Positions 44,195 through 52,305 of a DNA stretch of 59,600 nucleotides are shown piece after piece. Position 1 is the first letter of the stretch. Each line of letters starts with the position of its first letter. Source of the DNA: Sphingomonas sp. 32-66-10 (GTDB taxonomy: Bacteria; Pseudomonadota; Alphaproteobacteria; Sphingomonadales; Sphingomonadaceae); contig NCEF01000013.1 in assembly GCA_002280565.1 (NCBI GenBank), positions 1 through 59,600 of the forward strand, in the 5' to 3' direction. The position numbers and the translations under genes were made by a program. Below the pieces are notes generated by a model, which made no database searches, was not told the DNA's origin, and worked only from the letters and a program-made list of their open reading frames with translations.

Positions 44195-46255
44195 ATGAGC
44201 CAGACCAAGCCCCCCGTCGCCGCCACCCGTCCCTTCACCACCGAACGCCATGGCGTGACGATCGACGATCCCTGGGCCTGGCTGCGCGACCCCGGTTACC
44301 CGGAGGTCAAGGACAAGGACGTCCTCGCCTATCTCGAGGCCGAAAACAGCTATTTCGAAACCGTGATGGAGCCGCTGAAGCCGCTCGCCGAAACGCTGTT
44401 TCAGGAGATGCGCGGGCGGATCAAGGAGGATGACGCCACCGTTCCGCAAAAGGACGGCGCGTACCTCTACTGGACCGATCACGAGACCGGCGGCGAGTAT
44501 CGCCGCTGGTGGCGCAAGCCCGTTGCCGGCGGTGACGCCGAACTGATTCTCGACGAGCCCAAGCTCGCCGAGGGCAAGGAATATTTCGTGCTCGGCGGCT
44601 TCTCGGTCAGCCCCGACGACCGCTATCTCGCCTACGCCTTCGACGACAATGGCTCGGAGCGGTTCGAGGTGCGGGTCAAGGACCTCGCCACCGGCGACCT
44701 GCTCCCCGACATGATCCCCGGCGTCCTCTCCGACCTAGTCTGGACCTCGGACTCGCGGGGTTTTCTCTACGGCGTCGCCAACGATCAGTGGCGCACCGAC
44801 AATGCCCGCTGGCACAAGCTTGGCGATCCGGTCGAAAGCGACATCGAGCTCTTTCACGAGGATGACGAGGGCTATCGCGTCGGCGTGGGCGAAACCCAGT
44901 CGCGCAAGTGGCTGGTCATCTCGACTGGCGACCACGTCACCAGCGAAATCCGCCTGCTCCCGGCCGATAATCCGCTCGCCGAACCGATCCTCGTCGCCCC
45001 GCGCCAGACCGGTCGCGAATATGATGTCGAGGAGCATGACGGCACGCTCTTCATCCACACCAACGACGCCCACACCAACTGGCGCCTTGTCACCGCCAGC
45101 CTCGACGCACCGGGTGAGTGGCACGAGCGGATCGCGCCGTCTGAAACCTTCTACATGACCGGCGTCACCACCTTCGCCGACTATTTCGTGGTCGAAGGCC
45201 GCGAAGCCGGGCTCGATCAGATCGAGATCCACCAGTACCAAGGCGGTCCCGGCAAGCGCATCGCCTTCCCTGAGGCAAGCTATGTCGCCAGCCTCGGCGA
45301 CAACCCCGAATATGCGATGTCGAAGCTGCGCATCGGGTACGAGTCCATGGTCACGCCCGGCACCGTCTATGATTACGACGTCGCCAGCGGCACGCTGGAA
45401 ACGCTCAAGGTCCAGATCATCCCCTCGGGCTATGACGCATCGAAATACGCGACCGAGCGGCTGCACATCGCCGCGCGCGACGGCACCGACATCCCCTGCT
45501 CGATCGTCTACCCGATGGACTTCCCGCGCGACGGTACCGGGAAAGTCTATCTCTACGCCTATGGCGCGTACGGCTATGCCATCCCGCCCGGCTTCTCGAC
45601 CGCGCGCATGTCGTTCCTCGACCGCGGCGTCGCCTTCGCCATCGCGCATATCCGTGGCGGCGACGATCTCGGCCAGCAATGGTATCTCGACGGCAAGCTC
45701 GAAAAGCGCACCAACACCTTCAATGATTTCGTCGATGTGGCGAAGGGCCTGATCGATCGCGGCTACACCCACCGGGGCGGCATCGCCATTGCCGGGCGCA
45801 GCGCGGGCGGCGAGCTGATGGGCGCGGTCGTCAACTCCGACCCCGACCTCTGGGCCGTGGTCGTCGCCGATGTCCCGTTCGTCGACGTGCTCAACACGAT
45901 GCTCGACGACAGTCTGCCGCTGACGCCGGGCGAATGGCCCGAATGGGGCAACCCGATCACCGACAAGGCCGCGTTCGACCTGATCCGCAGCTATTCGCCC
46001 TACGACAACGTCAAGCCACAGGGTTACCCGCCGCTGTTCATCTCCGGCGGCCTCAACGACCCCCGCGTCACCTATTGGGAACCCGCCAAATGGGCGGCGA
46101 AGCTCCGCGCGACCAAGACCGACGACAATGTGCTGGTCCTCAAGACCAATATGGGCGCCGGCCATGGCGGCAAGTCCGGCCGCTGGGAAAGCCTGCGCGA
46201 GGCCGCGGACGAAAACGCCTTCATCCTGTGGCAGTTGGGGCTGGCGAACGCCTGA
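44195..46255 (+). CDS. ptrB: Oligopeptidase B (S9A serine peptidase)
   Basis: Cytoplasmic or periplasmic peptidase of 686 residues that cleaves short peptides after Arg or Lys. An N-terminal beta-propeller (about 70-400) covers an alpha/beta-hydrolase domain. The catalytic triad is Ser535 in AGRSAGGELMG, Asp620 in SGGLNDPRVTYW and His656 in GAGHGGKSGR; these are close to the E. coli positions. There is no signal peptide. It is divergent from the acylase gene with 76 bp between the starts. Confidence 0.94.
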   Translation: MSQTKPPVAATRPFTTERHGVTIDDPWAWLRDPGYPEVKDKDVLAYLEAENSYFETVMEPLKPLAETLFQEMRGRIKEDDATVPQKDGAYLYWTDHETGGEYRRWWRKPVAGGDAELILDEPKLAEGKEYFVLGGFSVSPDDRYLAYAFDDNGSERFEVRVKDLATGDLLPDMIPGVLSDLVWTSDSRGFLYGVANDQWRTDNARWHKLGDPVESDIELFHEDDEGYRVGVGETQSRKWLVISTGDHVTSEIRLLPADNPLAEPILVAPRQTGREYDVEEHDGTLFIHTNDAHTNWRLVTASLDAPGEWHERIAPSETFYMTGVTTFADYFVVEGREAGLDQIEIHQYQGGPGKRIAFPEASYVASLGDNPEYAMSKLRIGYESMVTPGTVYDYDVASGTLETLKVQIIPSGYDASKYATERLHIAARDGTDIPCSIVYPMDFPRDGTGKVYLYAYGAYGYAIPPGFSTARMSFLDRGVAFAIAHIRGGDDLGQQWYLDGKLEKRTNTFNDFVDVAKGLIDRGYTHRGGIAIAGRSAGGELMGAVVNSDPDLWAVVVADVPFVDVLNTMLDDSLPLTPGEWPEWGNPITDKAAFDLIRSYSPYDNVKPQGYPPLFISGGLNDPRVTYWEPAKWAAKLRATKTDDNVLVLKTNMGAGHGGKSGRWESLREAADENAFILWQLGLANA

Positions 46256-46355
46256 CCTCCCTCCATTCTGGCGGGACTCTCCGCCATGCTGGATGCGTCA
46301 GTTAAGGATTTGATCAGCCGGGTCTTTTACCCTCGCGTTCGATGGACGCGAGACG

Positions 46356-46853
46356 ATGAAACACCCCTTGGACCTGCACCGTGGCCGGTACCGGCGACGC
46401 GGCTTCGGGCGCAACGAACTGGCAGGGATGCTGCTCGCAGGGATCGTCGGCGGGCTTGCCTGGACGATGCTGCCAGCAGCGGAACCCGCGCCCGCCGCCG
46501 CGACCCGCACCAGCTTCGGCTTCTGCCATAGCGGTGGCGGCGATGACTGCGTGGTCGATGGCGACACCTTTCGCATGGCCGGGGACAAGATCCGCATCGC
46601 CGATATCGACACCCCCGAAACCCACCCCGCGCGCTGCCCGGAGGAAGCCCGGCTCGGCGCGGCGGCAACCCAAAGGCTTCAGGCGCTGCTCAACAGCGGC
46701 ACGGTGACCCTCCACCCGATCGACCGCGACACCGACCGCCATGGCCGCAAGCTGCGCCGCGTCGAAGTGAACGGTCGCGGCGTCGGCGACACGCTCATCG
46801 CTGAAGGGCTGGCCCGCCCCTATCGCGGTCGCCGCATGGGGTGGTGCGGCTAA
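46356..46853 (+). CDS. Thermonuclease-like (SNase) protein, membrane-anchored or secreted
   Basis: Protein of 165 residues: a basic N-terminus and a TM segment (about 23-42), then a staphylococcal-nuclease-like OB fold. Family features are CVVDGDTFRM, IRIADIDTPETH, IDRDTDRHGRKLRRVEVN and DTLIAEGLARPYRG. The Arg/Glu catalytic layout is largely preserved (the R in IRIADI, the E in DTPETH). It may degrade DNA or RNA outside the cytoplasm. It has no obvious partner nearby. Confidence 0.9.
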   Translation: MKHPLDLHRGRYRRRGFGRNELAGMLLAGIVGGLAWTMLPAAEPAPAAATRTSFGFCHSGGGDDCVVDGDTFRMAGDKIRIADIDTPETHPARCPEEARLGAAATQRLQALLNSGTVTLHPIDRDTDRHGRKLRRVEVNGRGVGDTLIAEGLARPYRGRRMGWCG

Positions 46854-46945
46854 GCATCTTGGTCGCGGTCGATCCGCTGAACCGCTCACGTAACGACCGT
46901 CGCCAAACCGTCACCAAATTCTCCCGGCTCCGTCATCGAAATCAC

Positions 46946-46958
46946 GTTGCACTGCAAC
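46946..46958. promoter_or_regulatory. GTTGCA-C-TGCAAC palindrome upstream of a TonB receptor
   Basis: Perfect 6-bp-arm palindrome, 57 bp before the receptor ATG. The TTGCA core also occurs in the two palindromes upstream of the receptor at 24035. It may be part of a shared control element for receptor genes. Confidence 0.45.
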
Positions 46959-47014
46959 AGATCGAGCGCAGGGGGCGATCACCAAAAACTAACATCACTC
47001 AGGGGAATCCGATC

Positions 47015-49318
47015 ATGGCATTGCGCCTTTCCGGCGTCGCATTCGCGGCGCTGCTCACCACTGTGTCCGGCACCGCGCTCGCGCAGGAAACGCCGGCAGC
47101 TCCGGCGACCGAGAGCTATGATGGCGACATCATCGTCACCGCGCAGAAGAGCGAGCAGCGCGCGGTCGACGTGCCGATCACGATCAGCGCCAATAGCGGC
47201 GCGCGCATGCGCGAGCTGGGCGTGCAGGACCTGGACGAGCTGTCCAACTATGTCCCCGGCCTCAACGTGCAGGAGCAGAGCGCGAACAACCCCGGCATCG
47301 TGATCCGCGGCATCACCTCGGACTCGGGGTCGGCGCAGCAGGGTCCGCGCGTTTCGCTCTATTATAACGGCGTCGATATCTCGCGCTCACGCGGTTCGTA
47401 TCAGGCGATCTACGATCTCGAGCGGATCGAGGTGATCAAGGGCCCGCAGGCGACCCTGTTCGGCACCGCCTCGACGATCGGCGCGATCAGCATCATCTCG
47501 GCGCGTCCTGAGCCCGGCTTTTCGGGTGAGCTGAGCGCCAGCTATGGCAATTTCGACGCATGGCGCGTCGCCGGGTTCGTCAACGCCGGCAACGACGTGT
47601 TCGGCGGCCGCATCGCGTTCGAAGTGAAGAAGCGCGACGGCTATGTCGAAAATCTCGCCGCCAATCAGGACGATCTCTATGCGCAGGACCAGCTCGGCGT
47701 GCGCGGCTCGCTGCGCTGGAGCCCGACTGACGCGTTCCGCGCCGACCTGATCCTCACCTATGACCAGCAGCGCAACAGCGGCACCCCGTTCATCTCGCGC
47801 GCGCTGCCGACCACGGCGGGCCCCGGCAACCCGTTCGGCGTCGCGCATCTCGGCGGCTCGCCCGTCTCGGCGACGGCGCTGGGCATGGACAAGCTTGGCC
47901 TGAACCGCGAAGTCTATGACGCGAACCTCACGCTTGCCTGGGACATCACCGATCGCTGGTCGCTGACCCTGGTCAATGGCTATCGCGAGTTCGACAGCCT
48001 CGAAGTGTTCGATGCCGACGGTTCGGCCGCCTGGTATCTGGAGTTCGCCGAGTACGCCAAGGGTTGGCAGGCGAGCCAGGAAAGCCGCTTCGCCTATACC
48101 AGCGACCGTTTCCGCGGTTCGTTCGGCTTCAACGTGTTCGCCGAAGACAGCTTCCAGAATGTTCCCTTCTCGTCGGAAGAAGGCATTTTCCTGCAGTGCG
48201 CGGCGAACATCATCCCCGGCCTCGGCTGCATCAATTCGGCTGGCGTCGTGACGGCGGCACAGGCGACGTCGATCGCCACCGGCGGCCTGCTGACGACTGT
48301 CCCCTACAGCTCGGTGTTCGAAAATCAGGGCCGCAACAACAGCTATTCGCTGTTCGCTGACGGCACCTGGATCCCGTTCGAGGCGCTTGAGCTGACCGCC
48401 GGTGTGCGCTGGCTGACCGAAACCCGCCGCTCGGGCTATTTCGCCCGCGTGCCGCGTTCGGTGCTCAGCGGCGGCGCGTCGCTGATCCCGGGCCAGGTCG
48501 ATACCGCCGGTCGCACGTTCTATGCCGAGGACAGCTTCACCGCCGTGCTGCCGCGCTTCAACATCCTGTTCCGCGCGACCGACGACATCAACGTCTTCGC
48601 CACCGTGTCAAAGGGACGCCGCTCGCCGGTGGTTCAGCTGTCGGCGCGCGCCACCCCCGCCGGCCCGGTCGAGAACCTCAGCCTCGTCGATGAGGAAAAG
48701 GTCTGGAACTATGAAGCCGGTCTCAAGGGTCGCGTCGGTCCGGTGTCGGGCTCGCTCGGCGTCTATTATCAGAAGTATGATGGCTTCCAGGTCAGCGTGA
48801 TTCAGTCGAACGGCACCACCGTCACCCAGAGCGCGGGCAAGGCCAGCAACTTCGGTGTCGAAGCCGAAATCAGCGTCCGCGCGACGCCGTGGCTGACCGT
48901 GTTCGCCAATGGCGCCTATATCGATGCCAAGATCGAAGAGGGCAATTCGGTCGCGCCCACCTTCTCCGGCGCACGCTTCCGTCTCCAGCCTGAGGTGCAG
49001 GCGGCGGGTGGCTTCACGCTCAACACCGAAATCGGCGGCGTCCGCGTCTTCGCGACGCCGACCGTCACCTATCGTTCGCAGATCTTCTTTGAGATCCCGA
49101 ACAATCCGCTGATCAGCCAGCCGGGCGTGACCCTGTTCAACGCGCGCGCCGGCGTGTCGTTCGCCGATGATCGCTATGAACTGGCGCTGTTCGGTCGCAA
49201 CCTGTCGAACGAGGATTATCTGCTCGACGCCGGCAATACCGGCGGCGCGTTCGGTATTCCGACCTTCATCCCGGCCGAGCCGCGCTTCTACGGGATCGAA
49301 CTGACCGGCCGCTTCTGA
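47015..49318 (+). CDS. TonB-dependent receptor
   Basis: Outer-membrane transporter of 767 residues: signal peptide ending ALAQ, TonB box (GDIIVTAQKSEQRAVDVPIT), plug (DELSNYVPGLNVQEQSANNP and VIRGITSDSGSAQQGP), then barrel, ending in FYGIELTGRF. It resembles the sphingomonad receptors that import plant-derived or siderophore-like compounds, but its ligand is unknown. No partner genes are adjacent, so it looks monocistronic. The ATG at 47015 follows caggggaa. A longer in-frame reading from 46841 is not protein-like. Confidence 0.93.
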   Translation: MALRLSGVAFAALLTTVSGTALAQETPAAPATESYDGDIIVTAQKSEQRAVDVPITISANSGARMRELGVQDLDELSNYVPGLNVQEQSANNPGIVIRGITSDSGSAQQGPRVSLYYNGVDISRSRGSYQAIYDLERIEVIKGPQATLFGTASTIGAISIISARPEPGFSGELSASYGNFDAWRVAGFVNAGNDVFGGRIAFEVKKRDGYVENLAANQDDLYAQDQLGVRGSLRWSPTDAFRADLILTYDQQRNSGTPFISRALPTTAGPGNPFGVAHLGGSPVSATALGMDKLGLNREVYDANLTLAWDITDRWSLTLVNGYREFDSLEVFDADGSAAWYLEFAEYAKGWQASQESRFAYTSDRFRGSFGFNVFAEDSFQNVPFSSEEGIFLQCAANIIPGLGCINSAGVVTAAQATSIATGGLLTTVPYSSVFENQGRNNSYSLFADGTWIPFEALELTAGVRWLTETRRSGYFARVPRSVLSGGASLIPGQVDTAGRTFYAEDSFTAVLPRFNILFRATDDINVFATVSKGRRSPVVQLSARATPAGPVENLSLVDEEKVWNYEAGLKGRVGPVSGSLGVYYQKYDGFQVSVIQSNGTTVTQSAGKASNFGVEAEISVRATPWLTVFANGAYIDAKIEEGNSVAPTFSGARFRLQPEVQAAGGFTLNTEIGGVRVFATPTVTYRSQIFFEIPNNPLISQPGVTLFNARAGVSFADDRYELALFGRNLSNEDYLLDAGNTGGAFGIPTFIPAEPRFYGIELTGRF

Positions 49319-49335
49319 TCGCAGCCCCTGAAATG

Positions 49336-49393
49336 CCCCTCCCGCTTGCGGGAGGGGTCGGGGAGGGTCTTCTTCTTCTTCTTCTTCTTTTTC
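49336..49393 (+). terminator. Stem-loop plus TTC microsatellite after the receptor gene
   Basis: A 10-bp stem (49336-49345 with 49348-49357) of the CCCCTCCCGC/GCGGGAGGGG type is followed, after GGGGAGGG, by an uninterrupted pyrimidine run with seven TTC/TCT units (49368-49389) and TTTTTC. It probably terminates the receptor transcript. The stem also looks like a common dispersed palindrome of sphingomonads. Confidence 0.6.
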
Positions 49394-49603
49394 GCATCCC
49401 CGTCCGGCGTGCCGGGCGGGGATCACTGTATCTGGTGGGGCGGGGCATCAGAAAGCTGTGGATGAATCGGCCTGCGAAAAAAACCTGCGTTCGCGCGTCG
49501 TTCTCTTGCATTCTGAAAAGCCAAGGAAGGTCCGCGCGTCGCGGCGTCTGCGCGGTGGTTAGCGTGCCATGAACCGAGTCATATCAGCGACGAACCGAGT
49601 CCC

Positions 49604-49618
49604 TTAACTGTCATTTAC
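49604..49618 (+). promoter_or_regulatory. Candidate CtrA box TTAA-N7-TTAC upstream of nrdA, flanked by GANTC sites
   Basis: TTAA (49604-49607), seven bases, then TTAC (49615-49618) matches the CtrA consensus TTAA-N7-TTAA at seven of eight bases. CcrM-type GAGTC sites lie at 49576-49580 and 49597-49601, within two 10-bp direct repeats spaced 21 bp. This suggests cell-cycle control of ribonucleotide reductase; no experiment supports it here. Confidence 0.5.
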
Positions 49619-49643
49619 GGTATTGCCTCTGCAGCCGGATTGG

Positions 49644-49657
49644 CACAATCTCTAGTG
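49644..49657 (+). promoter_or_regulatory. NrdR-box-like sequence upstream of nrdA
   Basis: CACAATCTCTAGTG closely fits the half-palindromic NrdR box (consensus near ACACTATATATTGTGT). NrdR boxes usually come in pairs about 31 bp apart. I find only weak second candidates, so the call is tentative, although the gene context is right. Confidence 0.5.
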
Positions 49658-49672
49658 GTCACACAGGGGGAC

Positions 49673-49725
49673 AAGCCCAAGCACTGGTGGAGCATCGCTC
49701 GCGATCCTATATCGCGGGGGCTTTT
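49673..49725 (+). terminator. Hairpin with T-tract in the nrdA leader (possible attenuator)
   Basis: An inner stem, CGCGAT-CCTAT-ATCGCG (49700-49716), is enclosed by an outer pairing AAGCCC (49673-49678) with GGGCTT (49718-49723), and TTTT follows. It lies 117 bp before the nrdA ATG and downstream of the NrdR-like box. It could stop a short leader RNA. Confidence 0.4.
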
Positions 49726-49841
49726 CTGTCGCTTGGCGCGGCGCGGACGGACACGTTTTGTTCTCTCCGCATCGGATGCTAAGGTGCTAGGAACGGTACC
49801 GCCCCCCGAGTCGTGACGAATGGACGTGCAGGGGACGACCG

Positions 49842-51662
49842 ATGGACTTCAGAGACAGCCAGGAAACGAGCGTGAGTGAAACTGTGACCGATACCGTCGA
49901 AACGCCCGTTGCGCCCAAGGCTGCCGCGCCCGAAAAGGCTGCGGCCGAAAAGAAGGCTGGGGCGAAGAAGAAGATCGACACCAAGTCGGTCGCCCCGCGC
50001 ATCTACCCGGTCGAGGTCGATCATTCGCGCGACGCGCTGCTGACCGAATTCGGCAAGGACACGCTGCGCGACCGCTATCTGTTGCCGGGTGAGAATTTCC
50101 AGGACCTGTTCGTCCGCGTCGCGTCGGCTTACGCGGATGACGCCGCGCACGCCCAGCGCATCTACGACTATATCTCGCGCCTGTGGTTCATGCCCGCCAC
50201 CCCCGTGCTGTCGAACGGCGGCACCGGTCGCGGCCTCCCGATCAGCTGCTTCCTCAATTCCGTGCCCGACAGCCTCAACGGCATCGTCGACACCTGGAAC
50301 GAGAATGTCTGGCTCGCCTCGCGCGGCGGCGGCATCGGCACCTATTGGGGCAATGTCCGCGGCATCGGTGAGCCGGTCGGCCTCAACGGCAAGACCAGCG
50401 GCATCATCCCCTTCGTCCGCGTGATGGACAGCCTGACGCTGGCGATCAGCCAGGGTTCGCTGCGTCGCGGCTCGGCGGCGGTCCGCGCTGGCGAGGACTG
50501 GGATCTCAAATCGCCCAAGGACGGCAGCGTCCGCGCCACGGTCAACGCCCGCGCGCTGTTCCAGAAGCTGGTCGAAACCCGCCTCGCGACCGGTGAGCCG
50601 TACATCGTGTTCGCCGATCACGTGAACAACAACATGCCCAAGCATCACCGCGATCTGGGCCTCAAGGTCTCGACCTCGAACCTGTGCAGCGAGATCACCC
50701 TGCCGACTGGCAAGGATCACCTCGGCAATGAGCGCACTGCGGTCTGCTGCCTCTCCTCGCTCAACCTCGAAACCTGGGACGCGTGGAAGGACGAAAAGGG
50801 CTTTATCGAGGACGTCATGCGCTTCCTCGACAACGTCCTTCAGGACTATATCGATCGCGCCGAGCCGGGCATGGAAAAGGCCGCCTATTCGGCTGCCCGC
50901 GAACGCAGCGTCGGCCTTGGCGTGATGGGCTTCCACAGCTTCCTCCAGGCGCGCGGCCTGCCGTTCGAAGGCGCGATGGCCAAGACCTGGAACAGCAAGA
51001 TCTTCAAGCACATCAAGGCGCAGGTCGACGAAGCCTCGATGCAGCTGGCGGTCGAGCGTGGCCCGTGCCCCGACGCCGCCGATATGGGCGTGATGGAGCG
51101 CTTTTCCTGCAAGATGGCGATCGCGCCGACCGCGTCGATCAGCATCATCTGCGGCGGCACCTCGGCCTGCATCGAACCGATCCCGGCCAACATCTACACC
51201 CACAAGACGCTGTCGGGCAGCTTCTCGGTCAAGAACCCGTATCTCGAAAAGCTGCTGATCGAAAAATCGAAGAACAGCGACAATGTCTGGAACTCGATCC
51301 TCGAGCGCGGCGGTTCCGTCCAGCATCTCGACTTCCTCACGCAGGAGGAAAAGGACTGCTACAAGACCAGCTTCGAGATCGACCAGCGCTGGCTGCTCGA
51401 ACTCGCCGGCGACCGCGCGCCCTATATCGACCAGGCCCAGTCGCTGAACCTGTTCATCCCGGCCGACGTCGAGAAGTGGGACCTGCTGATGCTCCACTTC
51501 CGCGCATGGGAACTCGGCATCAAGTCGCTCTATTATCTCCGCTCGAAATCCGTGCAGCGCGCCGGTTTCGCCGGCGGCGTGGAGGCCGACAACACGATCG
51601 ACGCGCCGCAGTTCAACCTCGGCGAGTCGACCGATTACGACGAGTGTCTGGCTTGCCAGTGA
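49842..51662 (+). CDS. nrdA: Ribonucleotide reductase class I alpha subunit, no ATP cone
   Basis: Catalytic subunit of 606 residues, shorter than the E. coli enzyme. The first 50 residues are an Ala/Lys/Glu-rich tail, and there is no N-terminal ATP-cone. The active site is complete: Cys near 136 (LPISCFLNS), SNLCSEI with the thiyl Cys (near 282) and Glu, and the partner Cys in AVCCLSSLNL (near 302). The C-terminal redox pair is CLACQ. It makes deoxyribonucleotides together with NrdB, encoded 0.6 kb downstream. The ATG at 49842 was used; an internal GTG 30 bp later would drop only tail residues. Confidence 0.96.
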   Translation: MDFRDSQETSVSETVTDTVETPVAPKAAAPEKAAAEKKAGAKKKIDTKSVAPRIYPVEVDHSRDALLTEFGKDTLRDRYLLPGENFQDLFVRVASAYADDAAHAQRIYDYISRLWFMPATPVLSNGGTGRGLPISCFLNSVPDSLNGIVDTWNENVWLASRGGGIGTYWGNVRGIGEPVGLNGKTSGIIPFVRVMDSLTLAISQGSLRRGSAAVRAGEDWDLKSPKDGSVRATVNARALFQKLVETRLATGEPYIVFADHVNNNMPKHHRDLGLKVSTSNLCSEITLPTGKDHLGNERTAVCCLSSLNLETWDAWKDEKGFIEDVMRFLDNVLQDYIDRAEPGMEKAAYSAARERSVGLGVMGFHSFLQARGLPFEGAMAKTWNSKIFKHIKAQVDEASMQLAVERGPCPDAADMGVMERFSCKMAIAPTASISIICGGTSACIEPIPANIYTHKTLSGSFSVKNPYLEKLLIEKSKNSDNVWNSILERGGSVQHLDFLTQEEKDCYKTSFEIDQRWLLELAGDRAPYIDQAQSLNLFIPADVEKWDLLMLHFRAWELGIKSLYYLRSKSVQRAGFAGGVEADNTIDAPQFNLGESTDYDECLACQ

Positions 51663-51673
51663 TGTGCGGGCGG

Positions 51674-51699
51674 CTTCGGATTGCGTGAGCAATCCGAAG
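51674..51699 (+). repeat. Perfect 10-bp stem-loop just after nrdA
   Basis: CTTCGGATTG (51674-51683) pairs with CAATCCGAAG (51690-51699) around the loop CGTGAG, 11 bp after the nrdA stop. There is no T-run. A second GGCGGC/GCCGCC pairing follows at about 51707-51735. It is likely an intercistronic RNA structure that affects stability or relative expression, or a dispersed palindrome. Confidence 0.75.
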
Positions 51700-51772
51700 A
51701 CTCGCCGCGGCGGCCAGCGGGACGGCGCAGCCGCCACGTCTGACCCCGTGGCCAGATGAAGGAGAGTGCTAC

Positions 51773-52099
51773 ATGACGAAGTTTCTCCGCTATGTCCCCC
51801 TGCTGGGCCTCACCCTGCTCGCCGCCTGCGCGCAGCAGGTCGGGACGGCGGTGGAGCCCGGCGCGCCCGGCTTTCTGCTCGGGCTGTGGCACGGCTTCAT
51901 CTTCCCGGTCGCCTGGGTGCTCTCGCTGTTCGTCCCCGACGTCGCGATCTACGCCGTGCCCAATGACGGCGGCTGGTATGATTTCGGCTATTTCCTCGGC
52001 ATCTGCGTGTTCGGCGTCGGCGCCAATCGCGGGAAAAAGGTGATCATCAAGGAGCGCGTCGTCGTGCGCGACCGCGGTGGGACGGTGGTCGACCAGTGA
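51773..52099 (+). CDS. Small lipoprotein or membrane protein between nrdA and nrdB
   Basis: Protein of 108 residues. The N-terminus (LLGLTLLAACAQQ) has a lipobox-like Cys. One or two hydrophobic segments follow (FLLGLWHGFIFPVAWVLSLF, then DFGYFLGICVFGVG) with the conserved-looking IYAVPNDGGWYDFGYFLG. It ends in a charged tail (IKERVVVRDRG). The function is unknown. Its position inside the nrd operon suggests cotranscription with the reductase. A ribosome binding site (aaggagag) precedes the ATG. Confidence 0.8.
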   Translation: MTKFLRYVPLLGLTLLAACAQQVGTAVEPGAPGFLLGLWHGFIFPVAWVLSLFVPDVAIYAVPNDGGWYDFGYFLGICVFGVGANRGKKVIIKERVVVRDRGGTVVDQ

Positions 52100-52281
52100 C
52101 CCGCGCGCTCGCCATTCAGGCCGGGATCGGCATCGCGTCGGGCGTGGCGGGCCTCACCCTGCTACGCCGCCGCGCCGCCTCGGCGGAGGGCACCTATGCC
52201 CTGCGCATCGCCGGCACGATGCTGGTCGCGCTCTGCCTCTTCCTCACCGGCTTCGCGCTGGTGTTCGCCCAATTCAACTGA
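52096..52281 (+). CDS. Tiny membrane protein between nrdA and nrdB
   Basis: Protein of 61 residues with two hydrophobic segments (IQAGIGIASGVAGLTLL and MLVALCLFLTGFALVFAQF) separated by a basic loop. The GTG start overlaps the stop of the previous gene (GTGA), so it is probably coupled to it. nrdB starts 24 bp later. There is no assigned function. Confidence 0.65.
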   Translation: MTRALAIQAGIGIASGVAGLTLLRRRAASAEGTYALRIAGTMLVALCLFLTGFALVFAQFN

Positions 52282-52305
52282 TTTTAGCGTCCAAGGACTG
52301 ATCCC

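Larger units (their letters stand above)
49319..49841. other. Receptor 3' end and long nrdA upstream region
   Basis: 523 bases without a gene. From the left they contain a stem-loop with T-rich tail (49336-49393), then nothing recognised to about 49565. Next comes a cluster of possible control sites for nrdA: two direct copies of GAACCGAGTC 21 bp apart, a CtrA-like box (49604-49618), an NrdR-like box (49644-49657) and a terminator-like hairpin (49673-49725). Confidence 0.6.

Noticed and set aside
49620-49842. Cobalamin riboswitch upstream of nrdA.
   Set aside because: I found no B12-box-like sequence or long structured aptamer; the class I enzyme also does not use B12.
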